57,827 nucleotides of DNA from Shewanella benthica. Lineage in GTDB: Bacteria > Pseudomonadota > Gammaproteobacteria > Enterobacterales > Shewanellaceae. The notes under the pieces are model-generated. The model did not search any database and was not told where the DNA came from. It was given only the letters and a program-made list of their open reading frames with translations. The DNA lies in the NCBI GenBank assembly GCA_023284085.1, contig JAKVHY010000037.1, positions 1 to 57,827 on the forward strand, read 5' to 3'. Shown piece after piece: positions 43,734 through 52,664 of the stretch. How positions within the stretch are numbered: position 1 is the first letter of the stretch; each line of letters begins with the position of its first letter. The translations under genes were made by a program, and so were the position numbers.

Positions 43734-44648
43734 CTATTGCACCGTCTCTGGTGAGCCATCTAAACCTTGAGACTCGCTGGCTAGACTTGCTTCAAGTATT
43801 TGAGACGGTTTCGTCATAATCACTATCTGGTAATTTTCTCTTAGCTTGGCATAGAGTGAGTCATTACTTCTTTGTTGCTGCTGGGCTCGCCAATAGGGCA
43901 AGACCTTGTCGCGAATTTCCGTTAGTGGGGGAAGCTTGGCATCGATACGGTCATCGATTCTGACTAAGTGTCGGCCGTAGCCTGACTCTATGGGGCCCAG
44001 CCATTGGCCAACAGGCAAGGCGATAAGCTGCTCCTCGAAGCGTCGACCAAATATTCTGGCTATTTGATAATCTGCAATCTGCTCATAGTGCTGCTTGCCG
44101 TTGAAACTGTCGCCTAATCCTGAGTATGCTTGTGGGTCAGATGATTCATTGAGGCGGGTGAGTAGCGTCTCTTGGTTTGATTGACGCTCACGACTTACGC
44201 TATCAGCACTGTAAAAAATGTGGGAGAAGCTCAGGCGCACTGGGGATACAAACTTGTCTGGATTAGCGGCGAGATAAGCAGCGAGTTCTTCATCCGTTGG
44301 ATCCGAGGGCACCAGAAGATCGCTGGCGATAAACTCCATCTTCTCGGCCAAACGCCTGCGAATGATGGGGTCATCCCGGCCGAGATCTAAGGCCTGTGCT
44401 TCCCGGTAATAGATCTCCTCGCGAATTTGCCGCTCGATGACCTTGAGTAATTCAGACTCGGAAGGGGGGCGATGCCATTTTTGCTGCCATTGGTTGGCGG
44501 TGCCTTGTATATCCGCTTCAGAGATGAAGATGCGGTTGGGCGCTACCTCCTTATCGTTAACTAAGCCGTAGAGGACGAACAGGCCAGCGCCAATCAAGAT
44601 GAAATGAGCGAAGGGGTCGCGAATAAATTGTTTCAATACGAGTGGCAT
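43734..44648 (-). CDS. Membrane-anchored parvulin-type peptidyl-prolyl isomerase
   Basis: The 304-residue protein has one N-terminal helix (about 15-32), a SurA/PpiD-like N-terminal chaperone region and a parvulin domain (about 130-240; LSFSHIFYSA, then GPIESGYGRHLVRIDD). It assists folding of periplasmic or outer-membrane proteins. It lies between DUF3604 and HupE in one minus-strand cluster, so it may serve the exported products of that cluster. Confidence 0.82.
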   Translation of the reverse strand: MPLVLKQFIRDPFAHFILIGAGLFVLYGLVNDKEVAPNRIFISEADIQGTANQWQQKWHRPPSESELLKVIERQIREEIYYREAQALDLGRDDPIIRRRLAEKMEFIASDLLVPSDPTDEELAAYLAANPDKFVSPVRLSFSHIFYSADSVSRERQSNQETLLTRLNESSDPQAYSGLGDSFNGKQHYEQIADYQIARIFGRRFEEQLIALPVGQWLGPIESGYGRHLVRIDDRIDAKLPPLTEIRDKVLPYWRAQQQQRSNDSLYAKLRENYQIVIMTKPSQILEASLASESQGLDGSPETVQ

Positions 44649-44765
44649 AGTACACCTTTAAAACCTAGTGCCCGGGGCAAGATTTAACATGAAATGGTTA
44701 ATGGGCCTAGCGCCTAAGCTAATTCAACCAGTGTTAGGCCCATATTCAACTGCTAGAGCGTGAAC

Positions 44766-46670
44766 TTACCCCGCAGGCTTGTACCAGATGGGCGATGTCC
44801 AGGCGCGTTCCTGAATGCTGGCTTGTACATCGTCTAGCAGAGGCAGCTTGTTTCTCACCGCATCATAAGTGGTCCAACGGGGCGTGGGTATTTCTATGAC
44901 TCGAGTGTAATAAAAAGCGTGCTGCTCCGGGTCAAACTCAGTGTCGGTCCAGCTGCCGATAAGGGCTGTTGCCCCTATGGTGTTGGTGTATTGAGCCGTC
45001 GTCAGATCGACGGTATTGCCTACTGGCATGAGTTTGCCATCTTCACCCATTTTACGTTTATCGGACCAGACCACATCGATAATCTTCTCATGGGTTCCTC
45101 CCTTAACATCGACCCAACCCTTGATAATCTGTACTCGGTCAAGGTTCGCGCCGTCGGGATCTTTCATCGCGTGGACGGTAAAGGTCGGTGCCGCGCCAAT
45201 CGAAGGCAAGTCACTGCCCATCGGCACGCCTAAATCGTAGCCTTGTTGGACCAGCTCTCGACCATTTTTAGGATTAGCGGGAAGTTCGACGCCGCCGAAG
45301 AAACGCACCTTGATGCGCGGGCCTGTAGTGGAATAAGTCTCACGACTCTTCATCGCATCCCATAAGCCGCTGCGGGTATTTTGGCTAGCCCAAACGGCTG
45401 CTAAGGTGCCTATACTGAGGTCCTTGCCATCGATCCAACCGACCACAGCGCCAGTGCGGCGTGATTCTACGCTGCCATCATCGGCGCCATGGGCACCGAT
45501 AAAGCTGTCTTCAGCCACGGCGGAGGGCAGACCGTTGTGGTTATCTGTGCCGCCTATGGTGCCGTATTTAAACGGATTTACACCGAGAGATTGCTCATAG
45601 GCGAGTCCCATTTTTAAGCCTTCGCGGACGAAGTCCTTCTTATGAAAGGTTCGGCCACTGGATTTCTGAATCGAATCGGCATTCTCAAAGTCGGCAAATT
45701 CATCCTCTGGCCAGAACTGCCTGTGTACCTCTGAGTTACCTTTAACCTGCATCATCTCCATCAAAGGTTCGAAGTGCTGGCGAGTTTGGGCATATTCAAG
45801 ATCGATAGGCTTGCCCTCGGCATCGACGCTGGGGAACATCATGCCCTTGCTGGCATTTGAGTTATGAGGAATGGCCAGCAGCTGCATGCCCTCGGCCTCT
45901 TGCAGGGCCATCCACTGCCATAATCCATCTTCGCGGTTAGTATCGATATAGCTGATGGGGGCGTCGGGCACCTGAGCACCACGGAATATCACGTTTCTGT
46001 GCAGGTTGCCTCCTTGAGGGGCCCCGCTCCACTCGAAGGCTTTAAGGGCGGTAAATTTACCGGGTTGATTATATCTGTCCGCCGTCTCCTGCATGATTTT
46101 CCAGGCACTCTTAACAGATTCTGGACCGGTGAAGAATGGCGGGTGAGCCGGGTTCGCGCCGCGGTTACTGGAGATCACATACTTCATAAACCAGGCTTCA
46201 CGGTCCTTGATATCTGTCATGCCGCGTAGCTCTTTGAGTAACTCTTGATCGTGGCCTTTGGCGCCTTCGGTCAGGTTGGTATACATTTCACCTATGTATT
46301 CGGCGTGATCGGTAATGGCGATGAAGTCCAGTGGGCGATGACGTTTAAGCTCTCGGCCCATCAGGTTAACGGTTTCGCCCTGAGCATAACGGTAGGCATC
46401 TTCATGGGTTAAGCGTGTGCCACCGAGATAGGCATCCAGAGAGAAAGCCGTGTGCATATGGGTTTCACCGAAATACACATCCTTAGTGGGATTGACAGCC
46501 ACTGACTGGTCAGTACCGCTTGCATCTTGCGTGGCCTCTGGGCTGCTAACGGCCTGGGTCGATTGCTCGACGGCGCTCTGTGTTTCTTCACTCTTTTGAG
46601 GCGAGCAGGCACTCAAGGTCGCGGCGATAGTCATGCCCAACAGTGTCGGCATTAAAATAGACTTGTTCAT
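44766..46670 (-). CDS. DUF3604 family lipoprotein
   Basis: The 634-residue protein has a lipobox (TLSACSPQ, Cys near residue 22). Its PHP/amidohydrolase-like DUF3604 domain includes GETHMHTAFSLDAYLGG (metal-binding HxH), DFIAITDHAEYIGEM and GGTDNHNGLPSAVAED. The metal site looks complete. The reaction is unknown; a phosphoesterase or a related hydrolase is likely from the PHP fold. It is in one cluster with an arylsulfatase, a PPIase and HupE. Confidence 0.85.
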   Translation of the reverse strand: MNKSILMPTLLGMTIAATLSACSPQKSEETQSAVEQSTQAVSSPEATQDASGTDQSVAVNPTKDVYFGETHMHTAFSLDAYLGGTRLTHEDAYRYAQGETVNLMGRELKRHRPLDFIAITDHAEYIGEMYTNLTEGAKGHDQELLKELRGMTDIKDREAWFMKYVISSNRGANPAHPPFFTGPESVKSAWKIMQETADRYNQPGKFTALKAFEWSGAPQGGNLHRNVIFRGAQVPDAPISYIDTNREDGLWQWMALQEAEGMQLLAIPHNSNASKGMMFPSVDAEGKPIDLEYAQTRQHFEPLMEMMQVKGNSEVHRQFWPEDEFADFENADSIQKSSGRTFHKKDFVREGLKMGLAYEQSLGVNPFKYGTIGGTDNHNGLPSAVAEDSFIGAHGADDGSVESRRTGAVVGWIDGKDLSIGTLAAVWASQNTRSGLWDAMKSRETYSTTGPRIKVRFFGGVELPANPKNGRELVQQGYDLGVPMGSDLPSIGAAPTFTVHAMKDPDGANLDRVQIIKGWVDVKGGTHEKIIDVVWSDKRKMGEDGKLMPVGNTVDLTTAQYTNTIGATALIGSWTDTEFDPEQHAFYYTRVIEIPTPRWTTYDAVRNKLPLLDDVQASIQERAWTSPIWYKPAG

Positions 46671-46707
46671 CTGGCTATTCCCTTAGTTCTTTTTAGACAA
46701 ATTGAAA

Positions 46708-47127
46708 TCAATGTTTAAAGTTACTGATGCGCAGTTTTATCTCTTCTTTCTGGGCCTTATCTTTCAGGCGATAGATTTTCTTGATGCGATACTTGATTTT
46801 AGGCTCAGCTGCCGTAGACACGTAATCGAATCCAGCCTCGACCTTACCCATGCTTGATGTGATCAAGAGTGCCTGGGCAAACGTTAACTGATTATTTGGG
46901 CCATCTAAGATCAGCAGGTAAGACTCTCTTGGTCTGCTGTCGACAATCACGGCGCGTTTATCTACGCTGCTCCAGCCATCCATCCTGAAGTTATCAATTG
47001 AGTTAACCTCTTCGAGATCTGGGAACACATATTGAGCCGCCTTGGCTTGTGACTCTTCTGTGCTGGCGCAGCCAGTCAGTAGCAGGGAGAGTGATATCAA
47101 GATAAGTGTTAGGTATTTCATATTCAA
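46708..47127 (-). CDS. DUF6491-type lipoprotein
   Basis: The 139-residue protein has a lipoprotein signal ending in LLTGCAST (Cys19). The mature domain (about 35-135) resembles DUF6491: EVNSIDNFRMDGWSSVDKRA, then RESYLLILDGPNN. The function is unknown. It is placed between the sulfatase and DUF3604 genes with gaps of under 50 bp, so it is probably cotranscribed. Confidence 0.75.
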   Translation of the reverse strand: MNMKYLTLILISLSLLLTGCASTEESQAKAAQYVFPDLEEVNSIDNFRMDGWSSVDKRAVIVDSRPRESYLLILDGPNNQLTFAQALLITSSMGKVEAGFDYVSTAAEPKIKYRIKKIYRLKDKAQKEEIKLRISNFKH

Positions 47128-47175
47128 TCCTCAAAATTATCGTTTCACTAGCAGATTAGGTATAACACGATTAAG

Positions 47176-48768
47176 TTATAGGCCAACATCCTTGGGTGGA
47201 TACTTCTTAAACGTTGCAGCGTGAGCCTTAGACTCGGCGCCCATGGAACCCAGCCAGGCATTGCGTCTGTGTCCTACGGGGTATTGCTCCTTAGGATCGA
47301 TATACAGGTTAAATAACCAGGGGGCGAGACCAATATCCTTGATGGTCGCCATATCGATATTGAGGAATTGTGAATCTGTGGTGATCACCTTGAAGTGGAT
47401 CTTGTACTCGTTCATGCGCATGGCGAGAAAGTCTTTCTGGCTCCAGATAAACACCTTATCACGCATAGATTTGCCGTTATCGGCTAACAAGAATGCGGTC
47501 TGATCTATGCCATCGATATACTTGTCGCTGGGGATCTTATCCTCAACACCGGCCAGGGCGACCGAAGTGTTGAAGATATCCATCAGGTCGAACAGGCCAT
47601 CGCTGACTTGGCCAGGTTTGATCATGCCTTTCCAGTAGGCGATGCCGGGAATGCGCACCGCACCTTCCCAACCTGTGCCCTTGCCGCCGCGAAACGGAGT
47701 GTAACCCGCATCTGGCCAGCTATCGCTCTGTGGGCCATTATCCGAGGTGAAGAAGATCAAGGTATTCTCCAGCTGACCCGATTCACGCAGGGCCTCGACA
47801 ATTTCACCCACATAGGCATCGACCTCCACCACGGCATCCTTGAAGGCATACTTGCTGGCGCTGGCACCTTCGAACGCCTTGGGGGGATGATTGTCCGCGT
47901 GGGTCTTCATAAAGGAGTGCTGCAGATAGAAAGGCTTATCTCCCTTCGCCAGGGCTTTAATCTTGTTGACGGTGAACTCTTTAAGTAGACGGTCGGCGTT
48001 GGCCATATCGTCTATGCTCCGGATGGGAGTCAGATCTTCGGTTTTTCCATTCTTGAAGCCATGGACCAGGCCCTGGCTCTGCTCAATGGATTGATACTTA
48101 GCAAATTTGGCTTTATCCAGCACCAGATCCGGGTAGCGACGCTTGTCGTAGGCCTGAACGTATTCCTTCTGGGCCCGGTAATAGCCATAGAACTCATCGA
48201 AACCTACATCTTGCGGGCGCATCCCCACGGCTTCACCCACATGCCATTTACCTGTCAATATGGTTTCATAGCCTGCATCACTCATCAGCTTGGCCGAGGT
48301 GACTTCATCGTCCCAAGGGTTAGCCGTGAGCTTATCTCCGGCTAAAATAGGACGGTAGAGACCGGTTCTTACCGGCAGTCGTCCGGTGATCATCGCCGAG
48401 CGTGTCGGGGTACAAGTGGTCTGCGAGTAGGTAGAAGTGAGCTTGAGTCCACCCTGAGCCAGCGCATCGATATTGGGCGTCGCAGCGCCTATGGCTACTC
48501 CGCCACCGAAGGCGCCGACATCGCCATAGCCTAAATCATCTACCATCAGGATTAACACATTGGGTCGCTTGCCGGTTTTCTGCTTTAGGGCGGCGAGCTT
48601 GTTATCGGCCTGTATCTGCTGCTCCGGCCGAGGTACTGCAGCCTCCATGTTTTCTTGAAACTTCTTGGCGTCGCTCAACGCCGATACGGCTTCAGCCGAT
48701 ACCATAGTCGGTATCGAGAAACAGCTTAGCGCCATCATGGGCAGCAGTACTCTGGCTTGCATCTTCAT
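47176..48768 (-). CDS. Arylsulfatase
   Basis: The 530-residue exported enzyme of the alkaline phosphatase superfamily has a signal peptide (cleavage near VSA-EAVSA). The metal-binding pair Asp77/Asp78 lies in LILMVDDLGYGD. The formylglycine site is C119-TPTR, and the maturation signature continues SAMITGR. It hydrolyses sulfate esters. No formylglycine-generating or anaerobic maturation enzyme is in the window. It heads the DUF6491/DUF3604/PPIase/HupE cluster, with the outer-membrane protein gene just upstream. Confidence 0.92.
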   Translation of the reverse strand: MKMQARVLLPMMALSCFSIPTMVSAEAVSALSDAKKFQENMEAAVPRPEQQIQADNKLAALKQKTGKRPNVLILMVDDLGYGDVGAFGGGVAIGAATPNIDALAQGGLKLTSTYSQTTCTPTRSAMITGRLPVRTGLYRPILAGDKLTANPWDDEVTSAKLMSDAGYETILTGKWHVGEAVGMRPQDVGFDEFYGYYRAQKEYVQAYDKRRYPDLVLDKAKFAKYQSIEQSQGLVHGFKNGKTEDLTPIRSIDDMANADRLLKEFTVNKIKALAKGDKPFYLQHSFMKTHADNHPPKAFEGASASKYAFKDAVVEVDAYVGEIVEALRESGQLENTLIFFTSDNGPQSDSWPDAGYTPFRGGKGTGWEGAVRIPGIAYWKGMIKPGQVSDGLFDLMDIFNTSVALAGVEDKIPSDKYIDGIDQTAFLLADNGKSMRDKVFIWSQKDFLAMRMNEYKIHFKVITTDSQFLNIDMATIKDIGLAPWLFNLYIDPKEQYPVGHRRNAWLGSMGAESKAHAATFKKYPPKDVGL

Positions 48769-48913
48769 GTATCTCTCCCTGTTAATTATGTATTCCGTTA
48801 GCTGGTGACTATATTTTTCAAAGCAAATTCAAGATTTATTCTGGTGCTAGACTTTTCCCGCCCAGTTTAAGACTGCTTCATTGTCTGGTAAAACACTGTC
48901 GGCAAAGCGACAA

Positions 48914-49900
48914 TTAGAACTTAGCTAAGATCTTGAAGAAGATGGTGTCGCCCTTGGCGCGCCTGTCGGTGTCGAACTCGTGTAGCCATTTGAGCTCGGC
49001 GACAATATCGGTATTGCCCGTTCTTGCCGAATAAAAAAGAGTCGGGCCGCCACCTATGCTACGGGCCTTAAAGTCACCATACTTAGCACCGCTGCCACTA
49101 TCGCCTGAGATCTGTTGATACCAGTAGGCTGTAGCGCCGAATCCTGCCACACCGCCAAACATGGGCAGATGTTGAATGAAGGTGGACTCGATATGAGCCT
49201 GGTTGCCTGACTTATAATTAGTGGCGCTGTTGCTCTGGTTGAAGGTGATACCAGCGTAGGTAGAAAATTCTCTGCCTGTGTTCGGACTCAGATAAATTAG
49301 TGATGCGGTGGGCTCAAAGCTCCAGAAGTTTTTACCGGTATTGGCCAGTCTGCCGACTTCGTAATCCCCGGTAGGTGCGTAGGCACTGATGCGAAAGTTA
49401 GTATTGAGCTCAGGGGTAATGGTGTAGTTGAGCATGAGTGGCATCAGGATAATATCGCCAATGCCGGAGACACTACTCGACCTTTTAGCGCCGACACTCT
49501 TACTTAAATCACTGACACTAGCGCTGACATCTATGGTGACATAGGGGATAGTCGTGCTCATGGCGTAGCTCCACCCCTTGGCTAATTCCACCGGCGGACG
49601 CCAGAGCAAGGTCAGGCCAAGAGCCTGAGACTCCACGCCCACTTGGGTAGCGGCAAGCCCTGCAATCGGCACCACCACATCTTTATCGAAGCTGCCAGAA
49701 TAGGTGAGGTAGTTGATGCGCGTGATAACCGTCTCGGTTGCCGGTACTCCATCGATAGAGGAAGCCATGGAGCCAGGCATATAGTGGCCGCTGCCGCCCT
49801 CTTCGGCGTATGCCAACGAAGAACAGGCTATCGAGATGAATAGTATGATGTGCCCGAGTCGTTTCCTATTGATGTGCTTGGAGTGTGTTTGAATGCTCAT
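48914..49900 (-). CDS. SphA/MetA-pathway outer-membrane transport protein
   Basis: ATG 49900 has AGGGA six bases upstream (328 residues); a frame five codons longer lacks a site. A signal peptide (ending YA-EEGGSGHY) precedes a beta-barrel of the phenol-degradation meta-pathway transporter family. Conserved parts are GGSGHYMPGSMAS and SAYAPTGDYEVG, and the terminal strand ends in FKILAKF. It may carry a hydrophobic substrate for the sulfatase cluster that follows on the same strand 145 bp away. Confidence 0.8.
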   Translation of the reverse strand: MSIQTHSKHINRKRLGHIILFISIACSSLAYAEEGGSGHYMPGSMASSIDGVPATETVITRINYLTYSGSFDKDVVVPIAGLAATQVGVESQALGLTLLWRPPVELAKGWSYAMSTTIPYVTIDVSASVSDLSKSVGAKRSSSVSGIGDIILMPLMLNYTITPELNTNFRISAYAPTGDYEVGRLANTGKNFWSFEPTASLIYLSPNTGREFSTYAGITFNQSNSATNYKSGNQAHIESTFIQHLPMFGGVAGFGATAYWYQQISGDSGSGAKYGDFKARSIGGGPTLFYSARTGNTDIVAELKWLHEFDTDRRAKGDTIFFKILAKF

Positions 49901-50461
49901 GAGATTCCCTGTCATTTACTAGACGTCGCTTACCTAACGTCATTGATTCCATGTTATTTTTTTGACCGATAAATTGAATTTAACTAGCAACTGCATAGTT
50001 TTTATCTGGTTAGATGTCTTTATTAAAACGAATAATAGCCTGTAAAATATTTTGTTGGCTTCTTGTGCTTGAAATGTTAATTCTTTGCAGGGTAACAGTT
50101 TTCATTTGCGAGTGAAAGTGAATATTTCTCTTTATTTTTAACTAGTTAGTTGGGTTTTATTTTTGTAAAAGGACTTTATCCCCCTTGCTTGTTTTATGCC
50201 GGTTGTAACTTGTCGATAATTTGCAAGAAGCTATCCTCTCTAATCCCTGAGGCCCATCGGGAATTTTTGGTTTAGATGTTCCCATCTTACTGCTTGGCGA
50301 TAGCCAAGTTGAGAGCTCAGTTCATGTTAATGGTAAAAGTTCATTCAATTTAGGAAACAAGACTGGCCTAAGTTATACTCAGCTTGTATTTGGGTATGAA
50401 GATAGTGCTTTCTATGTAAGTCGCTAGACTCGATTGGTTTGATGACAGTAATTGGAAATAT
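49901..50461. other. Intergenic region with a possible decayed gene end
   Basis: About 560 bp. The left half is AT-rich and holds the promoter of the minus-strand cluster. The right half contains a degraded open frame (50251-50427) just before yaiI. No other feature is seen. Confidence 0.4.
50251..50427 (+). pseudogene. Possible decayed barrel-protein fragment
   Basis: An open 58-codon stretch with no start codon encodes FNLGNKTGLSYTQLVFGYED followed by SAFYVSR and a stop. A shift of frame then gives ARLDWFDDSNW, directly leading into yaiI. The pattern of alternating aromatic residues suggests the 3' end of an outer-membrane protein gene. Chance cannot be excluded. Confidence 0.3.
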
Positions 50462-50917
50462 ATGAAAATTTGGGTTGATGCCGATGCGTGTCCCAGCGTG
50501 ATAAAAGAGACGCTGTTTAGGGTGGCCGACAGGGCTAAAGTGGAAGTAACCTTAGTGGCTAATCATTCGATGCGTGTGCCGCCATCACGTTTTATTAAGA
50601 TGGTGATCGTGCCTTCGGGTTTCGATGTGGCCGATGATGAGATAGTTAAGCGTCTCGATGCCGGCGATTTAGTGATAACCGCCGATATCCCCTTAGCATC
50701 GGAAGTGATCGATAAAGGCGGCGTGGCGCTTAACCCGCGTGGTGAGCTTTATACCGAGCAAAATATTAAGGCTATTCTGAATATGCGTGATTTTATGGAT
50801 ACCATGCGAGCCAGTGGTGTGCATACTGGCGGCCCGGCGGCCTTGGGCCAGAGTGAACGTCAGGCGTTTGCCAATCAGCTAGATAGATTTATCACTAAGC
50901 ATCATAAACCCGCTTAA
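50462..50917 (+). CDS. yaiI: YaiI/YqxD family (DUF188) protein
   Basis: The 151-residue protein begins MKIWVDADACPSVIKETLFR, the conserved acidic PIN-like motif of the family. It continues with GDLVITADIPLASEVIDKG and NPRGELYTEQNIKAIL. The fold and acidic residues suggest a nuclease-like activity, but the function is unproven. The ribosome site is weak. It is convergent with the DAACS gene and shares a terminator with it. Confidence 0.88.
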   Translation: MKIWVDADACPSVIKETLFRVADRAKVEVTLVANHSMRVPPSRFIKMVIVPSGFDVADDEIVKRLDAGDLVITADIPLASEVIDKGGVALNPRGELYTEQNIKAILNMRDFMDTMRASGVHTGGPAALGQSERQAFANQLDRFITKHHKPA

Positions 50918-51020
50918 TATCTCTAGGTTGACCAGATACTTTTCTATGTTGTGTTTTCCTTAATTCTGGTTTTCTACATTTATCTCAGGTGCCTACATTT
51001 CACTCTGGGGTAGGGGTCGT

Positions 51021-51053
51021 AAAAACAAAGGCGCCACATGGCGCCTTTGTTTA
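51021..51053. terminator. Bidirectional terminator between yaiI and a DAACS gene
   Basis: A perfect 13-bp stem (AAACAAAGGCGCC / GGCGCCTTTGTTT) has a 4-base loop, with A- and T-rich flanks on both sides. The U-rich tail is better on the minus strand, matching the DAACS gene that ends at 51069. Confidence 0.88.
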
Positions 51054-51068
51054 TTCTTAGCTTATAGC

Positions 51069-52322
51069 TTAAGCCTTAACTGGCTCGTTTAGCTTAGCGT
51101 CTTCTAACTTTTCGCTGTGGTCGACCATAGCCACTACTGCCGAGTCACCCACTACGTTAGTACTGGTACAGAACATGTCGATGACACGGTCAAGGGCTGC
51201 AACCAGGGCAATCGCTTCAACCGGAAGCCCCATCTGGTGAATGAGCACGCCAATCATTACGATACCGCCACCAGGAACACCACCTGCACCGATTGACAGC
51301 AGGAACACACTGAAGGCCAGCACTGGTACTTGCTCCATGGTGATGGGTGTACCGAAGGCGTTACCGACGAAGAAAGCTGCAACTGTGATATAAATAGCCA
51401 CACCACTCATGTTCATGGTCGCGCCCATAGGTACGCCGAATCCTGCCACGCTACGTTTTACACCGAGTTTTTCAGTAAGGGTACGCATGGTGACCGGAAT
51501 AGTGGCATTTGAGCTGGCAGTAGAAAGTGCGAACAGGAACTGCTCACGCGTCTTACGGCGAAACTCTGATGCTGAGATATTGGTGGTTATGCCGATAACG
51601 ACCGGGTATACCACAAGCGCCCAGAATGCCAGTAGACCGACGATGACCGCCATATAGCTCAATACACTCAAGAAGGCGTCAGGTTCGAAGGTCGCACCGA
51701 GTTTAACCATGAGGGCGAATACACCGATAGGCGCGATGCTCATCACCACGGTGATCATCTTAAGCATGATCTTGTTACCTAGCTGGAAGAAGGCCACCAC
51801 AGGCTGTACTTCATCTCCCAAAGCTTTAATGATACCGCCAGTCAGCAACGCCATAAAGATGATCTGCAGCATATTGCCCGAAGCGAATGCCTCAATGGGA
51901 TTGCTGGGGATTATGTTGACTATCATGTCGATAAAGCCCGGAAGTTCTGTCGATGTCAGGCTGGCATTTTGATCGCCGACGAGATTCATGCCTGCTCCCG
52001 GTGCGATCCACATGGCTAAACCAATTGAGACGATAATCGCGACAGCAGTATTGGCGAGATATAGTCCGAAGGTCTTGCTGCCCAAGCGACCGAAAGATTT
52101 GAGATCGCGCAGCTCGGCAATACCAGTAACTATACTGAAAAAAACCAGCGGGACGACCAGCATCATGATGAGCTGCACGAACATGCTGCCGGCACCAGAT
52201 GCGATATCGACTAAGGTGGTGTTGGCAAAGCTACTGCCAGCAAAACCATATTGAATTATTGTACCTAATATCAGGCCGGCAAATAAGCCGACAAATATAC
52301 GGGATGATAGAGATTTGAACAT
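51069..52322 (-). CDS. Dicarboxylate/amino acid:cation symporter (DAACS family)
   Basis: The 417-residue inner-membrane carrier belongs to the GltP/DctA family. Family marks are the Ser-rich hairpin ALSTASSNATIPVTM, the GVPMGATMNMSGVAIY helix 7 motif (NMDGT variant) and GAGGVPGGGIVMIGV helix-loop. It takes up glutamate, aspartate or C4-dicarboxylates with Na+ or H+. It is divergent from a second, clearly different family member at 52665. Confidence 0.92.
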   Translation of the reverse strand: MFKSLSSRIFVGLFAGLILGTIIQYGFAGSSFANTTLVDIASGAGSMFVQLIMMLVVPLVFFSIVTGIAELRDLKSFGRLGSKTFGLYLANTAVAIIVSIGLAMWIAPGAGMNLVGDQNASLTSTELPGFIDMIVNIIPSNPIEAFASGNMLQIIFMALLTGGIIKALGDEVQPVVAFFQLGNKIMLKMITVVMSIAPIGVFALMVKLGATFEPDAFLSVLSYMAVIVGLLAFWALVVYPVVIGITTNISASEFRRKTREQFLFALSTASSNATIPVTMRTLTEKLGVKRSVAGFGVPMGATMNMSGVAIYITVAAFFVGNAFGTPITMEQVPVLAFSVFLLSIGAGGVPGGGIVMIGVLIHQMGLPVEAIALVAALDRVIDMFCTSTNVVGDSAVVAMVDHSEKLEDAKLNEPVKA

Positions 52323-52664
52323 AAGTCTGCACCTTCAATTTTAATTATGATTACTCCTTCCATAGAGCATTACTTCTTTTTTTAGTGCTAACAATACTCT
52401 GATATGTACAAGGTGCTAACAAGTCCTACCACGGTGATTAGGGTGAACTTTAACCTGTTTTACTTAAGGCGATAACTCAGTGAACCACTGGTGCTAACGT
52501 CTGGAATACGAGGCTTGTACACGGGGAGCGGGAAATTAACTTTTTAGAAACAAAACTGATAAATGTTAAGTTGGATGCGGTTTGATGGCCTTATTTAGAT
52601 AATTCCTCTGTATTTTACTAGTATTTGTATTGGAGTTACCTGTTTATTCGTTGAGGTGTGACTG
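52323..52664. other. Divergent promoter region of two DAACS genes
   Basis: The 342 bp contains no gene and no clear operator. GAGGTGTGACTG provides the ribosome site of the plus-strand gene. Promoters for both directions must lie here. Confidence 0.4.

Noticed and set aside
44688..44705. Third copy of the 15294 repeat
   Set aside because: Only about 11 bases (CATGAAATGGT) are shared, consistent with chance.
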